This document shows, piece by piece, positions 1 to 10,700 of a DNA stretch of 64,000 nt. The stretch covers positions 9,896,001-9,960,000 of the forward strand of contig CANTUQ010000004.1 of assembly GCA_947683425.1 (NCBI GenBank). Reading direction: 5' to 3'. The notes beneath the pieces were generated by a model. The model did not search any database. It was not told the origin of the DNA and was given only the letters and a program-made list of their open reading frames with translations. The position numbers were made by a program, and so were the translations under genes. Numbering within the stretch: position 1 is the stretch's first letter; the number at the start of each line of letters is the position of its first letter. The stretch comes from Excoecaria cochinchinensis (lineage: Eukaryota; Streptophyta; Magnoliopsida; Malpighiales; Euphorbiaceae).

Positions 1-408
1 TATAAAATCACTCAAAAATATTTAATCAAAGATTATGATACCGTTTAAAGTGAGCCTCCTATATACTAAAAATTTTAACTGATCTAGGTAGAATTATAGA
101 GCGAATATGGGATCTTTAAAACTATTTTGGATATTAGATTCTGAAATTTCGGACTTCACTCAATTTTTCATATTCATTAAAGTACCGAAAACTTGCAACA
201 AAAGCCAAAAATATCTTTGTTCTTGAGAAAATAATTATCAAACTCGCTCACTCTATTTTAGAGCCAATTTTTCTAAACATTCTAAAAAAATTTCTACACA
301 AAGCGAGTTTGAAAAGTATATTTTCAAAAATAGGGAGTCTCTAGATTTCGTCGCAAGTTTTCGATATTTTAATGAATATGTAAAATTGAAGGAATCAATC
401 TCCAAAAT
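1..408. repeat. AT-rich repeat DNA left of element B, with an inverted repeat
   Basis: No gene is visible here. Two internal arms (about 161-210 and 350-395) are inverted copies of each other; both contain a form of CATATTCATTAAA next to CGAAAACTTGC, separated by about 140 bp. In addition, bases 1-135 resemble the reverse complement of 45626-45760, on the other side of element B (shared block around AATTATAGAG and GATCTTTAAAA). This looks like old dispersed or satellite-like repeat DNA into which B was inserted. Bases 404-408 (AAAAT) are the left target-site duplication of B. Confidence 0.6.
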
Positions 409-1251
409 TGTAACACCCCCTACCCATGTGTAGGCGATCCCATCCGATAAGGAGTGAGATGCCGTGCGAGTCAAGGTGCCACCACACAGATAAAATACAA
501 ATCATACATTCACAAATACAGGGTAATTAAAAACCTTGCAAAACAATAAGAGCGACAGCTGAACATGCTTTAATATAACAAAAATGATTATAATAATGTT
601 TTGAAAAAACTGGCTGAAATAAAAGATAATTACATATCAAAAAAATACAAATGCGGAAGCTACTACAAAAACTGATACATGAGAGTTCTGTACAAAAGAA
701 TCATCAAAGATTACAAAAGCTAAGCCCTACACTAAACCTTCCTGTGTTGGCTTGATTGACAGCGACTCTCCCAAAGCAAAACATCTTCCGCACCTGTACG
801 GGTAAAAACACCGTGCTAAGCGATAAATGCTTAGTGGGGAAACACACAGGCAGTATGGACGGCCATTCACAATAGTCGTCGAGGTATAACATATTCACAA
901 TGGTAAATGCAGATAATCATAGTAAGTAATTATACATTATTGCATATAAATGCCATACTTTCGATAACATATGCTCATATCCATATTCACATTCATAATT
1001 ACATTAATTGATCATTCATCTCATTATCATACTCATTCAATATCACAATCGTATAATCACATTAGAGCAAAATAAAGCAAACAAGACACCTGCTGACTCA
1101 CAATAGTGGATAACGAGTATACGGACAGTACCTTACGGGTACGAATCGAATACTGACAGTACCTTATGGGTACGAATTAAAAACCACTTAATTTTATCAA
1201 TTACAAAACATTTTACAAAAGGGACGTTAAACAAGATCCAAATACTGAGGG

Positions 1252-3900
1252 TGTAGACACCGGGTCCTGAGTAAGCCTAGATCGAAGTTACCCAATGATG
1301 ATAATTGCCTTCACAGGCTTAAAAGGTTAAAAGTGATGGTTTTCTCGTCAAATTTGCATTTTAGAGTGAAAAATTAGAAAATAATAAAAAATATTTAAAA
1401 AATTAGTTTTGAAAAATGAAGACTTAAAATTATAGTGTTTTTAGTCAATTTAAAATTTAAAAAAAAAATTAAAACATAATAAATTTTTCGGATCGCGAGT
1501 GTCGGGCTCGACAGCGCGCAGGTACCCAGCGCGCAGACGCCCAGGCAGCGCGCTGGGCGAGATTTGGAGACGCGCAGCGTCGCCAATGCCGCGCGTCGCT
1601 AAAAAGCGACGCGCAGCATTGTGCGCATTGCGCGCGATTTCCGCGCCTCTGCGCGCGGATTTCGCGCAGCCTAGCTGCGTGAAGCCCGTCGCTCTATAGC
1701 GACGGGCGTCCCTCATCCCCTGGCCGTCGCTATAGGGTCTGATACCCCTTTTTCCGATTTTTTCACCAAAAAATCCGTTTTTTATCCCATTTCTTTTGGG
1801 TTTTTGAGTTCAAATTAAATTCTAAAATATTTTTTTAGATAATTAATTAATAAAACTTGATTTTATCATTAAAAATAAAAGAATTTTGTGTTAAAATAGG
1901 TTTGTTTTTCTTAATTAAATTAGGGCATCCTAATTTATTTTATAAAGACTTTATGATGAAAAATCAAAGGAGCCTCCACATTCTTTTTAGACCAAAAATT
2001 TCCAGAATTCTTCTTCTATTTTCTCTTCAAAAATTTCAGATTTCTCTTTTAATTAAAAAGGTTTAATTGAAATTGAAAGATCAATTTTCAATTCTTAATT
2101 ATTCCAATTAATTTCTTTGTTTTTCCTCCATAAACACAAGAAATTAATCATCACTTTGAAATCAATTTCTTTTCAATCTTAAGCATACAAGTCAATTCCT
2201 TTGTTTTCTCCATAAACAAAGAGAATTAATTTTATTGCTAAATTATTATTTCAAGCAATTTTCCGGAAAATCATCACTTTTCCTTCATCAAATCCAATAC
2301 TCTGAGGGTAAATATTCTAGGCTCAATTTCAATTCTAATCTATTATTATTTAATTCATTCATGTATATTTTATTGTTTTTATTGATTTATTTATTGTTTT
2401 CATCTATTCATTTGTATTGATCTTATATTTGTTCCATTTAATTGTTTATATATGATTTTATATTTGTTCATGTGAATATTGTTTTCTTTCAATTCCTAAC
2501 ATGTAAATGATTTCATTGTGATTCCTAATTATTTTTAACATGCAAATAATTAACTTAAATTAATCTTTTTCCATGTAAATAGTTTATATTAATTATGAAC
2601 TCATCAATTAACCTTGTTATGTATCATTATTGTTTTCATCATTTATTTGTTTACTAATTTTTATTATTCTTTTTATCATTGTTACATGATTGATTTATTA
2701 TTATTTGTTTATTTATTCATTTATTATTTTTCACTTATCATCATTATTTTCATCATGTGTATATTTTCATGTACTAATTAATTAACATGTTTTATTTTAT
2801 TTTCATCACATCATTTAATCATTTATCACATATAATGCATGTTTCTCATTTATTTTGGTTTGTTAACATTTTGATTCAATTATCATTCTTTTCATATCAT
2901 CTTATTTTATTTTATTTTGTTATTAATTATTTTTTATGTTTAATTGATTTAATTGATTCAATTACTGACATTATTTTATTTGTATTTTGTTTTTTATGTC
3001 TAAACTCATTTTTGATTGGGCGTTTTCGCGAGCACACGGGGAGGTCCAAAAGGCTCGTTCGGAATATTTATTTTTCTTTATTTGTAATATTTTATTTATT
3101 TGGCTTTTTCCTATTTATTTTTGCCATATAATTTTCTTGTAAAATTGTTTATTTAGGCCAGCTAGAAAGAAAGTCACTAAACCATTTTTATTAATTAACT
3201 TGGTATTTTTTCTAAATAAAAATGGGACCAATGTCTCAATTTTCTCCATCCAAAATCATCACATAAAAATTATTTCATAATAATATGCATGCGAGGACCA
3301 ATGTCCTCAACATTAATAAATATCTCGATTTATGCATGATCTGTATTTTATTTACAATGGGGGTTGTATTCCGCCCTTAGTTTTATTGTAATATTTTTAC
3401 ATGTGCTTTATTTTACTTATGCTTTTACCGCTTTTTCTTAAATGTATGTTATGCGCTTTAATTAATTGCATTAAATGTATGTGAAATGGGATGAAATAAT
3501 AAATTCAAAACTCAACTATAAACTTAACCAGTGTATGAATAAATGAGAAGTCCCGAACTCAGCTCTGGTTTTTGGGCTCAAAGAGGCGAGAGGTTTACCC
3601 TCCAAGACACCTCTTGTGTCACGAGACTTTAGCGTTAATCCTAGGCTCCTTAGGGCGAGAGGTTTACCTTCCAAGACCCCTTTGGCTAGCCCAAAATGGA
3701 TACTAAGCGCAGTCTTAGGCTCTCCGAGGCGAGATAAACTTTCCCAATGTTCTATTGGGTGGCGACTCCATGAAACCTCATTGTTGCCCAACATAGACGC
3801 ACTTGCGATTTATTGCAAGCTATCAACGGACCCATAAATGCCCAATCGCCTTCAAGCGGGCGGTCCCATGGGCGGCAGCGGGGATCCGGCACGCGTCACA
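1252..3900 (+). mobile_element. Solo LTR of a Tat-type retrotransposon inside the LTR of B
   Basis: Begins TGTAGACACCGGGTCC and ends CACGCGTCACA, with GAGGG directly before (1247-1251) and after (3901-3905). The unoccupied site can be read at about 29990-30005 in the other LTR of B. The ends match those of the complete Tat element at 30549-44417, read on the minus strand, so this is a plus-strand LTR of the same lineage but a divergent family. Inside: a GC-rich segment at 1495-1735, a long AT-rich stretch at 1780-3540, and short repeats around GGTAAACCTC (about 3590-3680, 3655-3690). No interior remains, so it probably arose by recombination between the two LTRs of one element. ORFs in it are AT-rich or low-complexity and not genes. 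Confidence 0.88.
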
Positions 3901-4189
3901 GAGGGGTTCGCGAGGAACCAAACGGGGACCTCATTGGTGCCCAAACTAAACTGAGGCTGTAGCTAAAAGACTCTATTATGAGTGCCTAACTATCCACTTA
4001 CTTGACTCTAGCAGGTCATGCATAAACCAGATCATGTTTCAAAACACAACATATAATTCACCCTGTATAATTCGCAATATAGTAGGCATATAAACATATT
4101 CATATAGCATATAGTAAGGATAAAAATTAAAAAAGACATCTGAAATTCATTTTCAAAAAACTGGGCACGCAGGAAAAATAGGACAGGTC

Positions 4190-4579
4190 GGAGCGCGACA
4201 GAGGGAAAATGGGCACGAGTCGTGCTGAGGGACACGACTCGTGTCTAATTCCTCCTCAAATGTGCTCTGCAGCACGAAAAGATGGGACATCGCCACAGCA
4301 CGAGTCGTGCTAGGCCAGCACGAAACGTGCCGAAATGCCTCCTTCCCTCCGTCTAGCTCTCCACAGCATGACTTGCACACTGAAGGAGCACGAGTCGGAT
4401 GGTGGAGCACGAGATGGACGAAAAACCATTACTTCGCTGCTATCCTGCGGGGATGCACGGCTCACACACACAAGGAGCACGAGTCGTGCTTCTCCGATAC
4501 GAGTTGGACACAGAGCAATGTACAATGCCATAACGTGAGACCTGGCATTCTTCTCTATCGCACTCGTGGCAGAGATGAC
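4190..4579 (-). repeat. CpG palindrome array in the 3' LTR of B
   Basis: Repeated near-palindromes of the form AGCACGAGTCGTGCT (arms AGCACGA and TCGTGCT with one central base), several complete and several as half sites. The array ends with a variant of the CTGTCGCG...CGCGACAG motif found in A, E and F. The matching array in the 5' LTR of B is at 30282-30548 and 44418-44559, where the Tat element has split it. Confidence 0.8.
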
Positions 4580-6220
4580 ATTTCCAGTTCCCAGCAAAAC
4601 ACAAACATCCAGATTTTTCCCCTAATCAAATCCATTTTGACCCAAAACACTTTTAATCCAATCTTACCTCAATTATAGCCTCCAAAACACCATAACGAAC
4701 ATAAAACAACATATTTCAACAATTAATTCCCATTAATTCATCAATTTAAACTCATAATCTCAAAGATCACAAAATCTGGAAATTTTGGAGCAAAACTCAT
4801 TCAATCCTCACAATCACTTCAATAAATCCACACTTATGCATAATCATTTATCACAACCAAAAACCCATAACATGCATGCCAATATAGGTCCATTTACATA
4901 ACCAAAATTTCAGAAATTCATGCACATACACATTTGAACATATGAATAACAAAACAGCAGAAATTCCAAACCTTATCTCCTTAGCTCCAAATCTAATGAG
5001 TTCCATGTCACACCCCATTTGCCCCCTAGTTGAATGAGCCATATATGTATGTGTGTGCAATTGCATGAGTTTTGTATCATGAGGGCATTTTGGTAATCTT
5101 GCATGTTTTAAGAGTTTTACTAGCATGTGGGTGCATGCATGGTGCCATGGTGTGAGTTAGTTGGGTTAGTTTGGTGTGTGCTCAAGCGCACCATTGTAGT
5201 GTGTGTTCATGAGAGTTTCATCATGTGTGGTTGAGTGCACCATAGTAGGATATGCACTAGTGAGTTATTGTAGTGTGTAGACATGCATATGTTTGTAGGG
5301 TGTGTGTTAGGAGTTGCACTTGTGTGTGTTGCTCACACATGAGTAGGATGCATTAGTTGGGAGAGTCTTGTGTGTATATGAGCATGTCTTTTGGGTGTGA
5401 GTGATCAAATCCCACCAATGGAGAAGTGACACTTGTCTAGGGTTAAGGAAAAAGAAAAAGAAAAAGGAAAGAGGAGAGAAGGGAACGGTGGCTGCCTTCA
5501 TTCCCGTTCTTCTCCTCCCTCACTCTCTTCTTCTTCCTTTTCTCTTCCTCCAAGAACCCTAGCTTGGAAGAAAGGCTTAGTTGGTGGAAATTGATCATTG
5601 TTTAGCATTTTAAAGGTAAATCTACTGCATTTATTCTCATTTTCTTTATTTGGTTCTCCATCTTCTTCTCTTTCTTTCTTATTTTCGGAAATGGGTTTGA
5701 AGTGGGTTTTGTGTTTCTGTGTTGGGTTGCTTTTGTTGCTTAGTTAAACCTCCTCGTGAACCAAAGGGTAAAGAGAAGGTCGGACCAAGTGGAACTAAAC
5801 AATAGGAGCAAAGGATTTTGAAGGTTTGGGAACTTTCTTACTTTTGCATGAGAAATGTTCATGTATGTGTTTTGATGATTTCTTGGAATTTGATTGTTAG
5901 ATGTTTTGTATCTTGATGTATATGATATGGGTATTTGCTTTGAAGTGTGAATCTTGCAAAAGCATGAGTTAATTATGGTAATTTTGGAATTGATGTGGTT
6001 TGATGCATAAATTGGGTTTTTGATTGATTTTTGACATTGAATGTGTAAAGTAATGGATTGGATGAAGTTTATTGTGAATAAATGTTGTATTATGGTTGTT
6101 GATGTTAATGGATGGCTGGATTTGAGGTAAGTAACCTTGGAATGAGTTTTGTGTGGTTGGTTGAGGATTTGGAAGAAGAAAATCTGCAGAATTTCTGCAG
6201 ATTTTTGAAGTCCCTACACT

Positions 6221-6545
6221 ATCGCGATCGCGACACCTATCGCGATCGCGACAGAGAGCGGTCTTAGGAGCTTTGCTGTAGCAAGCATGCGACGCCGTCG
6301 CGAGCCCGCGACAGCCGAAGTGATATGTACCCTCTGTCGTGATCGCGATAGAGCGTATTGTTGGCCTAGTGCTATCGCAACCACGCGATCCGTCGCGAGC
6401 CCGCGACAGCACCATTTGTCCTCTGTCGCGATCGCGACATCCGTCGCGAGCGCGACAGAGCCTGGCCCTTCCGTCCACCTCGCAGTCGCGAAGTCCGTTG
6501 CGCACACGCAGCGAAGATATTTTGGTCTCTATCGCGAGCGCGACT
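6221..6545 (+). repeat. CpG palindrome array in the 5' LTR of A
   Basis: About ten units based on TGTCGCGA-N-CGCGACA, such as TATCGCGATCGCGACA and the longer-centred GTCGCGAGCCCGCGAC. This is the most CpG-dense part of the element. The 3' LTR copy (13557-13900) has one more 18-bp unit near 13678-13707 than the 5' copy has at 6337-6352, so unit number changed after insertion. ORFs that read through the array are by-products of its base composition. Confidence 0.88.
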
Positions 6546-6730
6546 GTCCCTTATATGTTAAGTGAGTTTTCTTTCATTGTGCGTGGCATGAACTTCTGTT
6601 TCTTTTAACAGTTATGAGATTTATGCTAAGTGTTTTATGAATGACATGAATATGGAACCATGATATTATTGTGCACATATATGATGATTATTTTGAGAAA
6701 TTATGAAATGGATTGAATGGTTTATGTATG

Positions 6731-6981
6731 ACCTGCTAGAGTCTAGTAAGTGGATAGTTAGGCATGCCTAATAGAGTCTTTGCTGCAGCTTCTGTTTTCC
6801 GTTCGGACCCTGATCAGGTCCCCGTTTGGTTCCTCGCGAACTTCTGTAATGTGTTTGGATCTTGTTTAAGGTCCTTCTAGGAATATTTGTGAATGAAAAG
6901 TTAAAATGATTCTTCATATTCGGTTGGTACCCGTAAAGTACTTTCTGTTCACTCGTTATCCACTACCTTGAGTCAGCAGGT
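6731..6981 (+). repeat. Long inverted repeat with inner palindromes in the A LTR
   Basis: The arm at 6731-6760 (ACCTGCTAGAGTC...GTGGATAGTT) is an imperfect reverse complement of 6951-6981 (CTCGTTATCCAC...GAGTCAGCAGGT). Between them are the perfect palindrome TTAGGCATGCCTAA (6758-6771) and GGACCCTGATCAGGTCC (6815-6831). Counterparts occur in the 3' LTR of A and in the LTRs of B, C and E, and more weakly in F. It may fold as a branched structure in RNA or single-stranded DNA; function unknown. Confidence 0.65.
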
Positions 6982-7142
6982 GTTTCAATGCTCATAGTGC
7001 TGGTATGAATTGTTATATGAGAAAACATATGTTTTATCCTTATGGATTCAATGATGAAAAGTAAAATCTACTATCAGAATATGATTATTATTATGAACCT
7101 TCTGATGAATGGCTATATGTATGTACGCATGCGAACTGCTTT

Positions 7143-7229
7143 GACGACCGTTGTGAATGGTTGTCCTTATGCTTTGTGTTTGTTTCCCCACTAAGCGTTT
7201 ATCGCTTAGCACGGTGTGTTTACCCGTGC
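7143..7229 (+). promoter_or_regulatory. Three successive hairpins conserved in Tekay-type LTRs
   Basis: Hairpin 1: GACGACCGTT, loop GTG, AATGGTTGTC (7143-7165), fully paired if G-U pairs are allowed. Hairpin 2: CTAAGCG, loop TTTAT, CGCTTAG (7191-7209). Hairpin 3: GCACGG, 9-nt loop, CCGTGC (7209-7229). Hairpins 2 and 3 recur in B, C, E and F with different loop sequences but kept stems, and hairpin 1 is perfect in E. This points to a structured RNA region in the transcript, perhaps for packaging, dimer formation, translation or 3' processing. The role is inference. Confidence 0.7.
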
Positions 7230-7640
7230 AGGTGCGGAAGGAATTTATCTTGGGAGAGTTGCCGCCATCGAAGCCAACACAGCAGGGTCTTAGTGTAGGG
7301 CTTATTTTTGTAGCTTTATGATTCTTTTTGTATATAACTCTCATATTTTGATTATGTATCCGCTTCCGCTTTTGTATATGTAATCTTCGGATTTGTAATT
7401 ATCGTTTATATCTCTCAGTTGATCAGAACAGTAATGTAATGCTTCTATTATATTAATGCATGATCAACTTATTCTATGAATGGTGTTATAAAGTTTTAAA
7501 TTATCCTGTATTTCGTTATGTATGTTTATGTATGAATGTATGCGTTTTCTGTATCTGTGTGGTGGCACCTTTACTCATACGGCATCTCATTCCTTATCGG
7601 ATGGGATCGCCTACGTATGGGTAAGGGGTGTTATAAGTTG

Positions 7641-7653
7641 TGGTATCAGAGCC
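7641..7653 (+). other. Primer binding site of A (initiator tRNA-Met)
   Basis: TGGTATCAGAGCC begins five bases after the LTR end. It is the usual plant retrotransposon site complementary to the 3' end of initiator tRNA-Met, where minus-strand DNA synthesis is primed. Confidence 0.95.
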
Positions 7654-7776
7654 TGGTTTAGGCGTTTCTGGGTGATTGTTTATATGATGCTATGTGTGCA
7701 TATGTCTATGTCTAGGGCTGTGTTGGCTGATGTGGTTGTCCTCTTGTTTGTTAGATGAATTCTGATTCTGTTCACG

Positions 7777-10700
7777 GTGCGCTCCGCTGAAAGTGTGAAC
7801 CCTCCAGCGATAGATCCGTCTGTCTCTGTTTTGGTATTGGCTCAACGTGCTAGGGTTCAACCCGAGGCCGCTGCCATGCCTTTTGAGACGATGCTCAGAT
7901 TGCATCAGGACATGGCTCAGGTTTTAGAAAGGGTGACTGCCCCGAAAGCTCCGATAGTGATTCTGAGAAGAGCTGGTGTGGAAGATTTTTATGGGACCGA
8001 ACTTGATGAATCTGATTTAGCCGAGAAGTGGTTGGATAAGGTTAAGAGAGCTCTTAGGGAAGTCAGGTGTCCTCCTGATCAGCAAGCTGAGTGTGCTATA
8101 GCTTTGCTTCAAGGTCCAGCATATGAATGGTGGGAGTTGGTGAGTAGGCAACCTCAGATGCCTGATCCTTTGACATGGGATTTCTTTGATGAGCAGTTCA
8201 CTAAGAAGTATGTGACTCAGGCATATAAGGACGCAAGATGGGCGCAGTTTCTGAGTTTGAGGCAAAGGGCCTTGTCGGTTGCGGATTATGAGAAGGAGTT
8301 TAACCGGTTGTCTCGTTATGCTCCGCATGGGGTTATGACGGATGATTTTAGATGCAAGCACTTTGAGGATGGGTTGAATGATTCATTGAAGATCGCTTTA
8401 GTTTCTTTGATGTGTATGCCAGAAGTACATTATTATCAGATTGCTAAAGCTAGTTTGAGGGCAGAGAAGGCGGAAACTTTGATTAGAGAGAGAGCTCAGC
8501 GCAGGAGTTCTGCTAGAGGTGGTGTTTCCTCATCTTCGGGTAAGAGGTCTAGGAACCCGCAAGATGATCCTGCAGCTGGTTCGGCTACCAGAGGAAGAAG
8601 GCAAGGGTCAACTGCAGTATCTGGTTCTGGTAGAGGTGGCAGGTCTGATGCTGCACCTGTTTGTTCGAACTGCAGTAAGGCTCACTGGGGTGAGTGTAGG
8701 TGGCTTACCGGTGGGTGTTTCAGGTGTGGGAGCACCGAGCACCGTGTGGTTAATTGTCCTCAGATGGGTGAAGATTCGGGTCCCCAGAGAGGAGCTAGTA
8801 GAGTAGGATCGAATGCTTCTCAGGCTGCGACAGGTAGAGGTAGAGGTAGAGGTCGAGGCGGTCGACCTAGAGAAGGAGCTGGTTTTGAGACAGTTGAGCG
8901 TCTTCCCCCAATGGCCGCTAGAGCTTATGCAGTTAGAGCCAGAGAGGAGCAGGATGCCCCCGATGTGATTGCTGGTAAGTTCCTACTCCATGACACTGAA
9001 TTATATGCTCTAATAGATCCTGGTTCCACACACTCATATTTGTGCATGCATAAGATTATTGATAAGTTGCATATGGTAGAACAGCTAGACTATGAGATAT
9101 GTGTGACCAATCCATTAGGGCATAGTGTCAGTGTGAGTAGAGTTTATAGGAATTGTCTGTTGATGGTTGAGGGTGTTGAGTTCCCTGTGGATTTGATAGA
9201 GTTACCCTTCAGAGAGTATGATTTGATTTTGGGTATGGATTGGTTGAGCAAGCATAGAGCCGTGGTTGATTGTCATAGGAAGACTTTCGTGCTTCGGGAT
9301 AGGAACCGAGCTCCAGTGTTTGTTAGAGGTTTGGGTGCGAGTTCTGTGCACAATGTGATTTCTGCGATTCAAGCCAAGAGGTTTTTGAGAAAAGGTTGTG
9401 AGGCTTTTCTGGCTGTGGTTTTGGATTCCAGGAGGGATCAAGTTAGGATTGAGGACATCCCTATTGTCCGAGAGTTTAATGATGTTTTCCCGAGCGACTT
9501 GCCGGGTTTGCCTCCAGAGAGGGAAGTTGAGCTAGCCATAGAGATTATGCCGGGTACCACACCGGTATCGAAAGCACCTTATCGGATGGCTCCTGTGGAG
9601 TTGAGAGAACTTAAAACTCAACTGCAAGAGCTATTGGATAAGGGGTTCATTCGACCCAGCATATCTCCTCGGGGAGCTCCGGTCCTGTTTGTTAAGAAGA
9701 AGGATGGATCTTTGAGGATGTGTATTGACTACAGGCAGATTAATAAGGTCACAATGAAGAATAAGTATCCATTGCCCAGAGTTGAAGATTTGTTTGATCA
9801 GCTTCGAGGTGCAGGTGTGTTTTCCAAGATTGATCTTCGGTCTGGGTATTATCAGCTTTGTATTAAGGACGAGGATGTAGTTAAGACTGCATTCCGGACT
9901 CGGTATGGCCGCTATGAGTTCCTTGTTATGCCGTTTGGTTTGACTAATGCTCCAGCGGCATTCATGGATTTGATGAATAGAGTGTTTAGGCCATACTTGG
10001 ACCGGTTTGTAGTAGTTTTTATAGATGACATTTTGGTATTTTCCAAGGATGAAGCCGAGCATGAAGAGCATCTTCGGATGGTTTTGCAAATTTTGAGAGA
10101 GCATCGGTTGTTTGCTAAGTTGAGTAAGAGTGATTTTTGGCTTCGAGAAGTGTCGTTTTTGGGCCATATAGTTTCAGCTAAGGGTATCCAAGTGGATCCA
10201 GCCAAGATTGAGGCAATAGTGGATTGGAAAGCGCCAAGGAATGTCCAGGAAGTGAGGAATTTCCTTGGTTTAGCGGGTTATTACCGTCGGTTCGTTAAGG
10301 GTTTTTCAGTGATAGCTGCTCCGATGACTAGGTTATTAAGGAAAGGAGTTAAGTTCGAATGGTCGGATAAGTGCCAAGCCTGTTTTGAGAGGTTGAAACA
10401 GTTGTTAGTTGAAGCTCCTATACTAACTCAACCCACCTCGGGTAAGGAGTTTGTTATGTATAGTGACGCTTCAGGTGTTGGTTTGGGATGTGTTCTGATG
10501 CAGGAAGGTAAGGTTGTGGCTTATGCTTCCCAACAATTGAAGCCGCATGAAAGGAATTATCCGATGCATAATCTTGAGTTAGCCGCGGTTGTCTTCGCTT
10601 TGAAAATTTGGCGTCATTATCTCTACGGGGAGAAGTGCAGGATCTTTACGGACCACAAGAGTTTGAAGTATTTTCTGACTCAGAAGGAATTGAATATGAG

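Larger units (their letters stand above)
5006..7635 (+). repeat. 5' LTR of element A
   Basis: Starts TGTCACACCCC, ends GGGGTGTTATA (the 3' copy ends TTACA), 2630 bp. In order it holds: repeated GTGTGTG-rich stretches (5040-5400), a purine-rich then CT-rich leader (5440-5560), the CpG palindrome array (6221-6545), an inverted-repeat pair (6731-6760 and 6951-6981) enclosing TTAGGCATGCCTAA and GGACCCTGATCAGGTCC, and three hairpins (7143-7229). The LTR drives transcription and provides the ends for integration. No TATA box or start site could be assigned with confidence. Confidence 0.95.

Noticed and set aside
2787..3131. Phe/Leu-rich ORF that looks like a membrane protein
   Set aside because: T-rich low-complexity LTR sequence gives hydrophobic residues by composition.
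4241..4678. 145-residue ORF in the LTR of B
   Set aside because: It spans the palindrome array and AT-rich LTR sequence; no family resemblance and not kept in the other LTR of B.
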